DNA of 64,000 bases, from NCBI RefSeq assembly GCF_000148525.1, contig NZ_AEDU01000008.1, positions 1-64,000 on the forward strand, given 5' to 3'. Each line of letters starts with the position of its first letter. Position 1 is the first letter of the stretch. The notes beneath the pieces are model-generated. The model searched no databases and was not told the DNA's origin. It saw only the letters and a program-made list of their open reading frames with translations. Of this stretch, positions 1 through 9,717 are shown in pieces. Made by a program: the position numbers and the translations under genes. The DNA is from Streptococcus mitis SK564 (lineage in GTDB: Bacteria; Bacillota; Bacilli; Lactobacillales; Streptococcaceae).

Positions 1-153
1 CAACCGGCCTTACCAGAAGCTGTTGTGACTGACAAAGGGGAACCAGAAGTTCAACCAGTGTTACCCGAAGCAGTAGTCACAGAAAAGGGAGAACCCGCAG
101 TACAACCAGCCTTACCCGAAGCAGTAGTCACAGAAAAGGGAGAACCAGAAGTT
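1..153 (+). repeat. 51-bp in-frame tandem repeat in the protease gene
   Basis: Three consecutive units of 51 bp encode 17-residue repeats of the form QPALPEAVVT(D/E)KGEP(E/A)V. The array ends at QAELPEYTSKV. It probably continues upstream of the window. Units differ by a few bases, and copy number is likely to vary between strains. Confidence 0.8.
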
Positions 154-3100
154 CAAGCTGAGTTGCCAGAATATACGTCAAAAGTTGCTCCAACTTTGAC
201 TTTAGATAAGGTTACAGAAGATGCGATGGATCGTTCAGCTAAATTGGATTACACTCTTGAAAATACAGGTAATGCTGAAATCAAGAGCATTTTAGCTGAG
301 ATTAAAGATGGGGACACTGTTGTTAAGCGAGTTAATTTATCTAAAGAAAAATTGACAGACGCTATTCAAGGTTTGGATTTATTCAAAGATTATAAAATTG
401 TAACAACAATGACTTACAACCGTGGTGAAGGTGATGAAACATCTAAATTAGATGAAAAACCTTTGCGTTTGGAGTTGAAAAAGGTCGAAATTAAAAATAT
501 TTCATCTACTAATTTAGTGAAGGTAAATGATGATGGTACTGAAACACCTAGTGATTTCATGAGCGAAAAACCTTCTGATGAAGATGTGAAGAAAATGTAC
601 TTAAAAATCACTAGTCGTGATAATAAAGTAACACGTTTAGCAGTTGATACAATCGAAGAGATTAATCAGGCTGGCCAAGTTCTCTACAAAGTAACCGCAA
701 GAGCTGTTGACCTTATTCAGCATACTGACCCAAGCAAGATACGTAATGAGTACGTTTATTACATGGAAAAACCACGACCAAAGGTTGGAAATGTATATTA
801 CAACTTCAAAGAACTCATTGAAGATATGCAGAAAAAACCTGATGGTGAGTTTAAATTGGGTGCTGACCTTAATGCTACAAATGTATCAGCATTTGGTAAA
901 TCATATGTTACAAAAGATTTCAAAGGTAAGCTCTTGAGTGATGGTGATAATCATTATACCATTCATAACTTGTCACGTCCGTTATTTGGCAATGTTATCG
1001 GTGGTACAGTAACCAAAGTAAATCTTGGGAATGTAAATATCAATATGCCTTGGGCAGACCGCGTTGCACCGATTGCCGATACTATTAAAGGTGGCGCTAA
1101 AATCGAAGATGTCAAAGTGACTGGTAACGTATTAGGTAGAAACTGGGTATCTGGATTTATAGATAAAATAGATAGTGGCGGTACATTGAGAAATGTAGCT
1201 TTTATTGGGAATGTGACCTCTATTGGTACAGGTAGTTCGTTCTTGACTGGTATTGTTGGTGAAAACTGGAAGGGGCTGGTAGAACAGGCTTATGTAGATG
1301 CCAATATTCGAGGTAAGAAAGCAAAAGCTGCTGGTATAGCCTACTGGTCGCAAAATAGTGGTAATAACCATACTGTAGGTAGAGAGGGAGCTATTAAAAA
1401 ATCTGTTGTTAAAGGTACAATAGATGTGGAGGAACCAATTGAAGTTGGTGGTGCTGTTGGAAGTCTTAATATGCATGGTTCGATTGAAGATTCTGTTTCA
1501 ATGATGAAAGTTGAAAATGGTGAGATATTTTATGGTTCACATGATATCAGTGACGATCCTTATTGGACTGGTAACAATGTCAATAGAAACTATGTTGTAA
1601 AAGATGTAAGTAAAGGTACTTCATCATACAAACATTCTAAAGAATTGGGGCGTATTAAGCCTATAACACAAGAGGAAGCTGATAAGAAAATTAAAGAATT
1701 GTCTATCACAGCAGATAAATATGCAATTACAGAGCCAATTGTAAATAAACTCAACGCTCTCACAACACGTGATAATGAGTATAATAAAACTCAAGATTAT
1801 GACTCAACGCGTGAGCAGGCATACCGTAACATCGAAAAACTTCAACCATTCTACAACAAGGAATGGATTGTTAACCAAGGTAACAAACTTTTAGAAGGTT
1901 CAAACTTGTTGACAAAAGAAGTATTATCTGTTACAGGTATAAAGAACGGTCGATTCGTAACTGATTTGTCAGATATTGATAAAATTATGATTCACTATGC
2001 GGATGGCACCAAAGAAGAAATGAACGTGACATCAGTTGCTGATTCTAAGGTGAAACAAGTTCGTGAGTATAGTGTTGATGGTTTAGATGATGTTGTTTAC
2101 ACACCAAATATGGTTGTTAAAAATCGTGATAAATTGATTGCTGATGTTAAAGCTCAATTATCAAGTGTAAAATTGATTTCACAGGAAGTCCGTGCTTTGA
2201 TGGATAAACGAGATACATCTAGAGATCCTAATGCTAATTCGGATGAACGTAAGAATGGTTATATTAAAGATCTATTCCTTGAAGAAAGTTTTGCTGAAGT
2301 TAAAGCAAATCTTGGCACATTGGTAAAACACATACTTGAAAATGAAGATCATCAACTAAACGATAACGAATTAGCTGAACGTGCTTTACTGAAGAAAGTT
2401 GAAGACAACAAAGCTAAAATCATGATGGGACTAGCTTACTTAAATCAATACTATGGTTTTAAATATGGTGAGTTATCAATTAAAGATATTATGATGTTTA
2501 AACCTGATTTTTACGGTAAGAATGTTAATGTGTTAGACTTCTTGATTAAAGTTGGTTCGAAAGAAAATAACATTAAAGGTGATAGAACTTTAGAAGCTTA
2601 TCGTGAAACTATAGGTGGAACAATTGGAATAAATGAATTAAATGGATTCTTACATTACAATATGAAGCTATTCACTAACCATACAGATATAAATGACTGG
2701 TTTAAGAAAGCTATTGAAAAGAACGCGTATGTAGTTGAACAACCATCAACGAACCCTGCATTTGCCAACAAAAAATATCGTCTATACGAAGGAATTAATA
2801 ATGGGCAGCATGGGCGCATGATTTTACCTCTTCTTAACTTGAAAAATGCACATTTATTTATGATTTCAACATACAACACTATTTCATTTAGTTCGTTTGA
2901 AAAGTATGGTAAAGATACAGCAGAAAAACGTGAAGCGTTCAAGAGTGAAATCAATAAACGTGCTAAAGAGCAAGTTAATTACTTAGATTTTTGGTCACGT
3001 CTTGCTACTGATAATGTCCGCGATAAACTTCTTAAGAGTCAAAATGGAGTTCCAACTCCTGTATGGGATAATCATAACGCTCCAGATGGTTGGCCTGATA

Positions 3101-4338
3101 GATTCGGACATAGAAATGGAAAACCAGACTATACTCCAGTCAGGGAATTCTTTGGTCGTATTGGGAAGTATCATCCTTACCAATATGGATACGGAGCATA
3201 TGCATATATTTTTGCAGCACCGCAACCGATGGATGCAGTTTATTTCGTTATGACAGATTTAATTAGTGATTTTGGAACATCCGCATTTACACATGAAACT
3301 ACTCACGTTAATGATCGTATGGTTTACTATGGTGGATATTGGCATCGTCAAGGTACGGATTTAGAAGCCTTTGCTCAAGGCATGTTACAAACTCCTGATA
3401 AGTCAACAACAAATGGTGAGTATGGTGCATTGGGTATTAACATGGCCTACCATCGTCCAAATGATGGAAATCAATGGTATAATCCCGACCCTGACAAACT
3501 TCAAACACGTGACCAAATCGACCACTACATGAAGAACTACAATGAAGCTATGATGATGCTTGATTATGCTGAAGCTGAAGCTGTTCTTCCTAAGGTTAAA
3601 GGTGACAATAGTAAATGGTTCAAGAAAATTGACCGTGAAATACGTCGACCAATGGATAGAAATAAACTAAGTGGTCCTCACCAATGGGACAAAGTGCGTG
3701 ACTTGACAGACGCTGAGAGAATAACACCACTGAACACCATTGATGACTTAGTAAATAATAATTTCATGACCATTCACGGAAATCCAGGTAACGGACGTTA
3801 TAGACCAGAGGATTTTACACCAAATTCAGCTTACGTAAATGTCAATATGATGGCAGGAATTTACGGTGGGAATACGAGTGATGGTGCACCTGGTTCATTA
3901 TCGTTTAAGCACAATGCTTTCCGTATGTGGGGATATTATGGTTATGAAAATGGCTTTATCAGTTATGTATCAAATAAATACAAAGCAGAAGCAGATAAAA
4001 ACAATCACGGTTTACTAAGCGATAAGCTAATAATTAATAAAGTATCGAAAGGAAACTTTAATACTCTTGAGGAATGGAAGAGACATTGGTACGAGGAGGT
4101 TCTTGCTAAAGCTAAGAAAGGCTTTGAAGGTATCGATATTGATGGCGTCCATATCAGTAACTATGATGAGTTAAGGCCTTTATTTGCTAGAGCTGTTCAA
4201 AAAGATCTTGATGGTATGTCAGATCCGAAAATTAAAGATCATTTCAAAAATACAGTGGACTTGAAATCTAAAGTATTCAAAGCCCTTCTTAAAAACACAG
4301 ACGGTTTCTTTAATAAACTGTTTAAAGAAGACATTTAA
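1..4338 (+). CDS. M26-family zinc metalloprotease, 3' part (ZmpB/IgA1-protease-like)
   Basis: The reading frame is open from base 1, so the gene starts before the window; 1445 codons are visible. Surface zinc proteases of this family in the mitis group cleave host proteins such as IgA1 or mucins. The visible N-terminal end holds about three copies of a 17-residue repeat (PEAVVTEKGEP type). A beta-helix-like region with GLUG-type repeats lies at roughly residues 330-500 (for example SGFIDKIDSGGTLRNVAF). The zinc motif HETTH is at residues 1098-1102, with a glutamate 20 residues later (E1122), as in gluzincins of peptidase family M26. The signal peptide, LPXTG anchor (N-terminal in this family) and G5 domains would lie upstream, outside the window. 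The exact paralogue (zmpA/iga, zmpB, zmpC, zmpD) cannot be decided from the visible part. Confidence 0.88.
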   Translation, partial: QPALPEAVVTDKGEPEVQPVLPEAVVTEKGEPAVQPALPEAVVTEKGEPEVQAELPEYTSKVAPTLTLDKVTEDAMDRSAKLDYTLENTGNAEIKSILAEIKDGDTVVKRVNLSKEKLTDAIQGLDLFKDYKIVTTMTYNRGEGDETSKLDEKPLRLELKKVEIKNISSTNLVKVNDDGTETPSDFMSEKPSDEDVKKMYLKITSRDNKVTRLAVDTIEEINQAGQVLYKVTARAVDLIQHTDPSKIRNEYVYYMEKPRPKVGNVYYNFKELIEDMQKKPDGEFKLGADLNATNVSAFGKSYVTKDFKGKLLSDGDNHYTIHNLSRPLFGNVIGGTVTKVNLGNVNINMPWADRVAPIADTIKGGAKIEDVKVTGNVLGRNWVSGFIDKIDSGGTLRNVAFIGNVTSIGTGSSFLTGIVGENWKGLVEQAYVDANIRGKKAKAAGIAYWSQNSGNNHTVGREGAIKKSVVKGTIDVEEPIEVGGAVGSLNMHGSIEDSVSMMKVENGEIFYGSHDISDDPYWTGNNVNRNYVVKDVSKGTSSYKHSKELGRIKPITQEEADKKIKELSITADKYAITEPIVNKLNALTTRDNEYNKTQDYDSTREQAYRNIEKLQPFYNKEWIVNQGNKLLEGSNLLTKEVLSVTGIKNGRFVTDLSDIDKIMIHYADGTKEEMNVTSVADSKVKQVREYSVDGLDDVVYTPNMVVKNRDKLIADVKAQLSSVKLISQEVRALMDKRDTSRDPNANSDERKNGYIKDLFLEESFAEVKANLGTLVKHILENEDHQLNDNELAERALLKKVEDNKAKIMMGLAYLNQYYGFKYGELSIKDIMMFKPDFYGKNVNVLDFLIKVGSKENNIKGDRTLEAYRETIGGTIGINELNGFLHYNMKLFTNHTDINDWFKKAIEKNAYVVEQPSTNPAFANKKYRLYEGINNGQHGRMILPLLNLKNAHLFMISTYNTISFSSFEKYGKDTAEKREAFKSEINKRAKEQVNYLDFWSRLATDNVRDKLLKSQNGVPTPVWDNHNAPDGWPDRFGHRNGKPDYTPVREFFGRIGKYHPYQYGYGAYAYIFAAPQPMDAVYFVMTDLISDFGTSAFTHETTHVNDRMVYYGGYWHRQGTDLEAFAQGMLQTPDKSTTNGEYGALGINMAYHRPNDGNQWYNPDPDKLQTRDQIDHYMKNYNEAMMMLDYAEAEAVLPKVKGDNSKWFKKIDREIRRPMDRNKLSGPHQWDKVRDLTDAERITPLNTIDDLVNNNFMTIHGNPGNGRYRPEDFTPNSAYVNVNMMAGIYGGNTSDGAPGSLSFKHNAFRMWGYYGYENGFISYVSNKYKAEADKNNHGLLSDKLIINKVSKGNFNTLEEWKRHWYEEVLAKAKKGFEGIDIDGVHISNYDELRPLFARAVQKDLDGMSDPKIKDHFKNTVDLKSKVFKALLKNTDGFFNKLFKEDI

Positions 4339-4410
4339 ACGTTTAAAATATAAAGAGGACAGTTTTTTGCTCTCTCTGAAAAATCATCATTTGATGGCTT
4401 TCAAAAAGCA

Positions 4411-4590
4411 CCTCAAAAAGGAGTCTGGGACAAAAGTCTAACCTTAAATATAAAAAGCGAACAAAACGAGTTATCTGACACTCAGAATTCTGTCTTGTTC
4501 GCTTTTTTTGTATAATCTATCGATTTTTTAAATTTATAATAAAAAATTCCTAAAATCAAAATCTTTTTGTCCCAGACTCTTTTTTTGAGG
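4411..4590. repeat. MITE-like element with terminal inverted repeats
   Basis: The two ends, 4411-4435 and about 4564-4590, are near-perfect inverted copies (CCTCAAAAAGGAGTCTGGGA outward on the left, its complement on the right). Inside is a second hairpin around 4452-4510 built on AAAAAGCGAACAAAACG and its complement ending in a T-run, which could terminate the protease transcript. There is no coding content. The 343 bp between the protease and the uracil permease contain only this element and the permease terminator. Conserved ends around a short non-coding core fit a miniature mobile repeat, but I cannot assign it to RUP or SPRITE with certainty. Confidence 0.55.
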
Positions 4591-4639
4591 CTCTTTTGTC
4601 TTATTCCTGTTTCCATTGACTATATTATGCTACACGAAA

Positions 4640-4665
4640 AATCCACTCAGTTGTCTGAGTGGATT
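4640..4665 (-). terminator. Terminator of the uracil permease gene
   Basis: A perfect 11-bp stem AATCCACTCAG/CTGAGTGGATT with a 4-base loop lies just after the permease stop codon. On the minus strand it is followed by a short T-run. Confidence 0.75.
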
Positions 4666-4681
4666 AGGTGTATTTAGACTC

Positions 4682-5965
4682 TTAGTCTTTATTTTCGTAT
4701 GGCAAGATCAAGTTCAAGATGATTCCTGTCATGGCTGATAGGGCAGTACCTGAAAGTGTAACTGGACCAAGTTTAAGGATAGCTCCTCCAAGTCCAAGGA
4801 CTAACATAGCACTTGCGATGATTAGGTTACGCATTTGAGCGAAATCAACACGTTCTTTAATCAAGACTTTCAAACCGTTGCTGGCGATAACTCCATAGAG
4901 AAGGATTGACATACCACCAAGAACAGAGTTTGGAATGGTTGAAATCAAGGCAGTGAATTTACCAAGGAAGCTGAGGGCAATTGCGATAAAGGCAGCGTTA
5001 CGGATAACTGAGACAGAAGCGATACGAGTCATACCGATAACCCCTGTGTTTTCTCCATAAGTTGTATTGGCTGGTCCACCAAGGAAGGCAGATACTGAAG
5101 TTGCGATACCGTCACCAAGAAGAGTACGGTGAAGACCTGGTTCTTTCAAGAATTGACGGCCACAGATTTGACCCAAAACAGTATGGTCTCCGATATGTTC
5201 AGAAATTGTTACGATAGCGATTGGCAAGATGGCGATGGTTTCTGGACCAAAGTAAAGATTGTATTCTTTAAAGGCACCACCAGTGCTAAATGGCAAGTAG
5301 AAACCAGGAATTTCAAACCAGTTAGCTTTCAGAACTGGTGTAAAATCCACCAAGCCAAGAGTTAGTGCGAAGAGGTAACCACCGATAATGGCAAAGAGGA
5401 AAGGAATGATTCGTAGGAAGCCCTTTCCTTTAGTATTGATAAAGGCAGCAATCAAGAAAGTAACAACCGCTACAAGAGCATTTTTCCAGTTTCCATCAGC
5501 TACAAGACCAGCGTTGGTAACAGCTGAACCTGCAAGTCCAAGACCGATAACGATGATCATAGGTCCGATGATGATTGGTGGCAAGAGTTTATCAATCCAT
5601 TTTGTACCTGCAAAACGAACACCAGCAGCCACAAGGACATAGACCAAACCAGTCAAGATAACCCCTGTTTGGGCAGCAGATACATCACCACCCATTTCTT
5701 TCATAGCTAGGGACATAGCTGTGATAAAGGCAAATGAAGAACCTAGATAAACTGGAACTTTAAATCCAGTTGAAATCATGTAGATGAGTGTTCCAACACC
5801 TGAAGCAAAAAGGGCAACAGATACAGGCATTCCCAAAATCAATGGTACCAAGATGGTCGCACCAAACATAGCGAAAACGTGTTGGAAACTAAGGAGAATT
5901 CCTTTTCCAGCCGAAGGACGTTGGTCAACGTCTAGTAACAAATCAACAGTTGATTCTTGTTTCAT
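4682..5965 (-). CDS. pyrP: Uracil permease (NCS2 family)
   Basis: This encodes a 427-residue polytopic membrane protein that imports uracil by proton symport and feeds pyrimidine salvage. The sequence has the NCS2 pattern: about 12-14 hydrophobic segments, LGSSFAFITAM near residue 75 and a conserved ISEHIGDHTVLG segment in the second half. I chose the ATG at 5965 (MKQESTVDLLL) over an upstream in-frame ATG because GTGAGG lies just before it and the upstream start would lie within the attenuator hairpin. The leader carries a PyrR-binding site and an attenuator, which directly supports uracil rather than xanthine as substrate. It is monocistronic, with its own terminator. Confidence 0.9.
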   Translation of the reverse strand: MKQESTVDLLLDVDQRPSAGKGILLSFQHVFAMFGATILVPLILGMPVSVALFASGVGTLIYMISTGFKVPVYLGSSFAFITAMSLAMKEMGGDVSAAQTGVILTGLVYVLVAAGVRFAGTKWIDKLLPPIIIGPMIIVIGLGLAGSAVTNAGLVADGNWKNALVAVVTFLIAAFINTKGKGFLRIIPFLFAIIGGYLFALTLGLVDFTPVLKANWFEIPGFYLPFSTGGAFKEYNLYFGPETIAILPIAIVTISEHIGDHTVLGQICGRQFLKEPGLHRTLLGDGIATSVSAFLGGPANTTYGENTGVIGMTRIASVSVIRNAAFIAIALSFLGKFTALISTIPNSVLGGMSILLYGVIASNGLKVLIKERVDFAQMRNLIIASAMLVLGLGGAILKLGPVTLSGTALSAMTGIILNLILPYENKD

Positions 5966-5987
5966 ATAAACCTCACTTTTGGGCATC

Positions 5988-6110
5988 AAAAAAGAGCCCA
6001 TTATTTTACAGCAATAGGCCCTCAGAGTAAGACTTCTTTAAAATCTAGACTTTAAAGAGTTTCAAATATTTCTGTGTCTTCGTCACCTCACGGGATGACA
6101 TTAAAAACCT
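5988..6110 (-). promoter_or_regulatory. PyrR-dependent attenuator in the uracil permease leader
   Basis: Read on the minus strand, the leader contains ATCCCGTGAGGTGACG (about 6082-6097), which matches the PyrR anti-antiterminator consensus (ARUCCNGNGAGGYU). Downstream at 5990-6025 is a terminator hairpin, GGGCCTATT paired with AATGGGCTC followed by TTTTTT, ending just before the ribosome binding site. In the known mechanism, PyrR charged with UMP stabilises the first structure and causes termination, so the permease is expressed when uridine nucleotides are low. Confidence 0.85.
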
Positions 6111-6169
6111 TTGCTTGTGATAGTATAGCAAAAATTACAAACTTTGTAAATATTTTTTTACTTAAAAAT

Positions 6170-6883
6170 TTAAAGCGGGCGTTTATTGGGCATGCCAGCC
6201 TTACGTGGATATTTATTTGGCGTTTCTTTTTTCTTTTCTACCACTGTGATGTAGCGCGGATCTCCATTTGGTAGGGCGTAGCTGAGATTGTCTTCGACCT
6301 TACTAAAAAGGAGGTTGAGGGCATTCTTAGCTTCAAATAACTCCTCAGGCGCATTGCTGGCCTTGAGTGCCAATAGTTTGCCACCAACTTTAAGGTAAGG
6401 AATTGTCAATTCAGATAGGACTTGCATACGGGCAACCGCACGAGCCGTTACAAAATCATATTGAGCACGGAAGTTCTTGTCTTGGGCAAAATCTTCTGCA
6501 CGTCCATGGTAGAAATGAACACCGTCCAAATCAAGCTCTTGAGCCAAGAGTTGTAGGAAGTTGATGCGCTTGTTGAGAGAATCAATGATAGTTACATCTA
6601 GCTGAGGATAGAGGATTTTCATTGGTAGACTAGGAAATCCTGCCCCGGCTCCAATATCAAGAAGTTTGATAGTTTCATTGGAAATCAAGCCTTGCAGAAT
6701 AGGTGCAATCGAATCATAAAAATGTTTGAGATAAACTTCTTCCTTGTCTGTAATAGCTGTTAAATTAATCTTTCCATTCCACTCGACCAAGAGCTCAAAA
6801 TAACGTTCAAATTGTTTTTTTTGCTGGTCCGAAAGTGGAAGGTTATGCTCGGCAAGCAGGTTGTAAAATGTTTCTGGTTTCAT
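6170..6883 (-). CDS. rsmG: 16S rRNA (guanine527-N7)-methyltransferase RsmG
   Basis: This 237-residue protein, formerly GidB, uses S-adenosylmethionine to methylate G527 of 16S rRNA; its loss gives low-level streptomycin resistance in other bacteria. The SAM-binding motif [18 protein letters not shown], is at about residues 73-89, followed by the acidic end of strand 2 ([10 protein letters not shown]) and [12 protein letters not shown], typical of RsmG. The C-terminus is basic ([14 protein letters not shown]). The start at 6883 has an AGGAAAT ribosome binding site. It is divergent from lemA, with a shared 93-bp intergenic region holding both promoters. Confidence 0.95.
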   Translation of the reverse strand: MKPETFYNLLAEHNLPLSDQQKKQFERYFELLVEWNGKINLTAITDKEEVYLKHFYDSIAPILQGLISNETIKLLDIGAGAGFPSLPMKILYPQLDVTIIDSLNKRINFLQLLAQELDLDGVHFYHGRAEDFAQDKNFRAQYDFVTARAVARMQVLSELTIPYLKVGGKLLALKASNAPEELFEAKNALNLLFSKVEDNLSYALPNGDPRYITVVEKKKETPNKYPRKAGMPNKRPL

Positions 6884-6976
6884 AGTTATTTCCTTCTTTA
6901 GTATGATCTTATTTTACCACAATCATTAAAAATTTGATATACTGGTACTAATCTAAAAGTAGAAAGGACTTATATC

Positions 6977-7537
6977 ATGACTTGGATTATTCTTGGAGTT
7001 TTAGCTCTTATTGTTATTTTTGTGATTGTTAGCTATAACGGTTTGGTTAAGAATCGTATGCAAACAAAGGAGGCTTGGAGTCAGATTGATGTTCAGTTGA
7101 AACGTCGAAATGATCTCTTGCCAAACTTGATTGAGACTGTAAAGGGATATGCCAAATATGAAGGTTCTACCCTTGAAAAGGTGGCAGAACTACGTAACCA
7201 AGTGGCGGCAGCGACTTCACCAGCAGAAGCTATGAAAGCTAGTGATGCCCTTACTCGTCAGGTTTCAGGTATTTTTGCAGTTGCAGAAAGCTATCCAGAT
7301 TTGAAAGCCAGTGCAAACTTTGTTAAATTGCAAGAGGAGTTGACAAACACAGAAAATAAAATTTCTTACTCTCGTCAACTTTATAACAGTGTTGTCAGCA
7401 ACTACAATGTAAAATTAGAAACTTTCCCAAGCAATATTATCGCTGGAATGTTTGGATTTAAAGCAGCAGATTTCCTTCAAACACCAGAAGAGGAAAAGGT
7501 AGTTCCTAAAGTTGATTTTAGCGGTTTAGGTGACTAA
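6977..7537 (+). CDS. lemA: LemA family membrane protein
   Basis: This 186-residue protein has one N-terminal membrane segment (about residues 2-20) with a short outer end, followed by the alpha-helical LemA core ([37 protein letters not shown] in pieces). The motif around [14 protein letters not shown] is diagnostic. LemA proteins are of unsettled function. Their constant pairing with HtpX-type membrane proteases, as here with only 1 bp between the stop and the htpX ATG, suggests a shared role in membrane protein quality control. The ribosome binding site is AGAAAGGACTTATATC before ATG. Confidence 0.92.
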   Translation: MTWIILGVLALIVIFVIVSYNGLVKNRMQTKEAWSQIDVQLKRRNDLLPNLIETVKGYAKYEGSTLEKVAELRNQVAAATSPAEAMKASDALTRQVSGIFAVAESYPDLKASANFVKLQEELTNTENKISYSRQLYNSVVSNYNVKLETFPSNIIAGMFGFKAADFLQTPEEEKVVPKVDFSGLGD

Positions 7538-7538
7538 G

Positions 7539-8438
7539 ATGTTGTTTGATCAAATTGCAAGCAATAAACGAAAAACCTGGATTTTGTTGCTGGTATTTTT
7601 CCTACTCTTAGCTCTGGTTGGCTATGCGGTTGGTTACCTCTTTATGCAATCTGGACTTGGTGGTTTGGTTATCGCACTGATTATTGGCTTTATCTATGCC
7701 TTGTCCATGATTTTTCAATCGACTGAGATTGTCATGTCTATGAATGGGGCGCGTGAGGTTGATGAGCAAATGGCACCAGACCTCTACCATGTAGTGGAAG
7801 ATATGGCTATGGTGGCTCAGATTCCTATGCCCCGTGTTTTCATCATTGATGATCCAGCCTTAAATGCCTTTGCGACAGGTTCTAATCCTCAAAATGCGGC
7901 GGTTGCTGCGACTTCAGGTCTCCTAGCTATTATGAATCGTGAAGAACTAGAAGCTGTTATGGGACATGAAGTCAGTCATATTCGTAACTACGATATTAGA
8001 ATTTCGACTATTGCCGTTGCCCTTGCCAGTGCTATCACTATGCTTTCTAGTATGGCAGGTCGTATGATGTGGTGGGGTGGAGCAGGTCGCAGACGAAGTG
8101 ATGATGACCGAGATGGAAATGGCTTAGAAATCATTATGCTCGTAGTTTCTCTACTGGCTATTGTGCTGGCCCCTCTTGCTGCCACCTTGGTACAACTAGC
8201 TATTTCTCGTCAGAGGGAATTCCTAGCTGATGCTTCCAGTGTCGAGTTGACGCGCAATCCTCAAGGGATGATTAATGCTCTACGTAAGTTGGACAACAGT
8301 AAACCGATGAGTCGTCCTGTCGATGATGCCAGCAGTGCACTTTATATCAATGATCCCAAGAAAGGGGGAGGGTTCCAAAAACTCTTTTATACCCACCCAC
8401 CGATTTCAGAACGGATTGAACGTTTAGAACATATGTAA
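7539..8438 (+). CDS. htpX: Membrane zinc metalloprotease HtpX
   Basis: This is a 299-residue integral-membrane M48 peptidase that degrades damaged membrane proteins. Two hydrophobic segments at about residues 15-35 and 40-60 precede the catalytic HEVSH motif (H143, E144, H147). Two further hydrophobic stretches follow (around 158-175 and 195-222), and the third zinc ligand is in the [16 protein letters not shown] region. I chose the ATG at 7539 ([14 protein letters not shown]) over an overlapping GTG at 7530 because it matches the usual start of streptococcal HtpX. The gene is translationally coupled to lemA and is followed by a terminator hairpin. Confidence 0.95.
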   Translation: MLFDQIASNKRKTWILLLVFFLLLALVGYAVGYLFMQSGLGGLVIALIIGFIYALSMIFQSTEIVMSMNGAREVDEQMAPDLYHVVEDMAMVAQIPMPRVFIIDDPALNAFATGSNPQNAAVAATSGLLAIMNREELEAVMGHEVSHIRNYDIRISTIAVALASAITMLSSMAGRMMWWGGAGRRRSDDDRDGNGLEIIMLVVSLLAIVLAPLAATLVQLAISRQREFLADASSVELTRNPQGMINALRKLDNSKPMSRPVDDASSALYINDPKKGGGFQKLFYTHPPISERIERLEHM

Positions 8439-8459
8439 AATGTGCCTATACAATCCTAA

Positions 8460-8500
8460 AAAATGAGCATTTTCGTAGTTGGAGATGCTCATTTTCTTAT
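8460..8500 (+). terminator. Terminator after lemA-htpX
   Basis: The inverted repeat AAAATGAGCATTTTC and GAGATGCTCATTTT, followed by CTT-rich sequence, lies about 20 bp after the htpX stop codon. Confidence 0.7.
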
Positions 8501-8538
8501 ATAAGGAACTCAGAAATCAATTTGTTATGATACAACTT

Positions 8539-8645
8539 ATATTCTTCGAAAATCTCTTCAAACCGCATCAGCTTCACCTTGCCGTACTTAAGCCCAGCCT
8601 ACGGCTAGCTTCCTAGTTTGCTCTTTGATTTTCATTGAGTATTAG
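8539..8645 (+). repeat. BOX element of the A-C type
   Basis: The sequence ATTCTTCGAAAATCTCTTCA and the following CATCAGCTTCACCTTGCCGT match boxA of the pneumococcal BOX repeat. It is joined directly to a boxC-like part (CCTACGGCTAGCTTCCTAGT, then TTTGATTTTCATTGAGTA). No boxB unit is present. BOX elements are non-autonomous intergenic repeats of S. pneumoniae and close relatives. Confidence 0.85.
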
Positions 8646-8944
8646 AATTTCTTTAGGAAACTTCGTTCAGAACACATGATATATCGAAGAAGAATCTAGC
8701 ATCTATGCAAAATGTAAGATGGCAACTGATCTCGTTTTTCGAAAATTAGAGAATATTTTTGGCGTGCTCAGAGTGTGTGTTAGAGACAACTAGACCAGCA
8801 TAGTAGAGCTTGAATTCATTTTCACGAGCATGGATTTTACAAATCAGCTATTCAAAAACCACACAGTTGTTTTCAGCTTGATTGTGAGTAAAACTGAAAT
8901 CACTGAGCGGTTTTATTTAGAATCTGGTTTTTGTCCAGCCTCTT
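8646..8944. other. Gap with a possible decayed coding remnant
   Basis: About 300 bp between the BOX element and the rRNA methyltransferase gene has no intact gene. On the minus strand a short open stretch around 8754-8850 reads KIHARENEFKLYYAGLVVSN and continues to a stop with no usable start, so it may be a piece of a lost gene. I do not recognise the family. Confidence 0.3.
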
Positions 8945-9673
8945 TTATAGGCGATTTCGGAAAACTTCGTACATGAGAATGGCTGCAGCAACACTGGCAT
9001 TGAGACTTTGAACATGTCCATCCATGGGAATGGTAATCATTTCATCAACCTGTTTTTTGATGTTGCTAGAGATGCCTTTTCCTTCATTTCCGATGATGAG
9101 GGCGATTTTCCCTTTTGTATTCCACTTATGGCAAGGAGTCCCATTCATATCTGTTCCAAAGGTCCAGAAGCCTTCATCCTTGAGTTTGTCTAGAGTTTGA
9201 CTGAGGTTGGTTACTCGGGCAATTGGAACGTGCTCAATAGCACCTGTGGCCGTTTTGGCAACGACAGGAGTAACACCGACAGCACGGTGTTTGGGAATGA
9301 TGACACCTGAAACGTTGGTCGCATCGGCTGTTCGCAAGATAGAACCCAGATTATGGGGGTCGGTTAACCCGTCCAGAATTAATAGCAAAGGATTTTCTTC
9401 TTGGCGTGTTTTGACAAGGATTTGGTCCAGCTCACTATAGGCAAATTCGGACACTCGTAGAACAAAACCTTGGTGGACAGCACCTTCAGTCATTTCAGAG
9501 AGGGATTTTTTTGAGGTCCAAGAAATGGAGACCTTCTTTTCTGTAGCTAGTTTCTTGACTTTCTCAACATTCTTACCTCGGAGATCTTCTTGGAGGTAGA
9601 GTTTGTTTCCAGTGTTTGCAAGGAGGGCTTCGGTAACGGCGTGGACGCCATAGACAATATCATTTGTTTTCAT
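8945..9673 (-). CDS. 23S rRNA 2'-O-ribose methyltransferase, TrmH/SpoU family (RlmB-like)
   Basis: This 242-residue protein transfers a methyl group from SAM to a ribose 2'-OH in RNA, most likely 23S rRNA. It has an N-terminal RNA-binding domain (YGVHAVTEALLAN, residues 7-19) and the C-terminal SPOUT knot with the three family motifs: LDGLTDPHNLGSILRTADA, IIGNEGKGIS and MDGHVQSLNASVAAAILMYE. The start at 9673 was chosen by homology; an upstream ATG would run into the promoter. The extended -10 box lies only 6 bp upstream of this ATG, so the mRNA may lack a leader. It lies downstream of def, separated by a terminator. Confidence 0.9.
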   Translation of the reverse strand: MKTNDIVYGVHAVTEALLANTGNKLYLQEDLRGKNVEKVKKLATEKKVSISWTSKKSLSEMTEGAVHQGFVLRVSEFAYSELDQILVKTRQEENPLLLILDGLTDPHNLGSILRTADATNVSGVIIPKHRAVGVTPVVAKTATGAIEHVPIARVTNLSQTLDKLKDEGFWTFGTDMNGTPCHKWNTKGKIALIIGNEGKGISSNIKKQVDEMITIPMDGHVQSLNASVAAAILMYEVFRNRL

Positions 9674-9679
9674 GCCTCT

Positions 9680-9688
9680 ATTATAACA
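9680..9688 (-). promoter_or_regulatory. Extended -10 promoter abutting the TrmH-type methyltransferase start
   Basis: On the minus strand TGTTATAAT ends exactly 6 bp before the ATG at 9673. Transcription would begin at or next to the A of the start codon. Confidence 0.6.
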
Positions 9689-9689
9689 C

Positions 9690-9714
9690 AAAACCCCGTC
9701 TTGCAACGGGATTT
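9690..9714 (-). terminator. Terminator of the def gene
   Basis: On the minus strand AAATCCCGTTGCAAGACGGG forms a CCCGT/ACGGG stem followed by GTTTTG, directly after the def stop codon. Confidence 0.65.
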
Positions 9715-9717
9715 TCT

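Noticed and set aside
1132-1476. Minus-strand 114-codon frame inside the M26 protease
   Set aside because: Shadow of the protease frame; no independent start signal.
6074-6274. 66-codon plus-strand frame over the rsmG 3' end
   Set aside because: Antisense to rsmG and the PyrR leader, no ribosome site.
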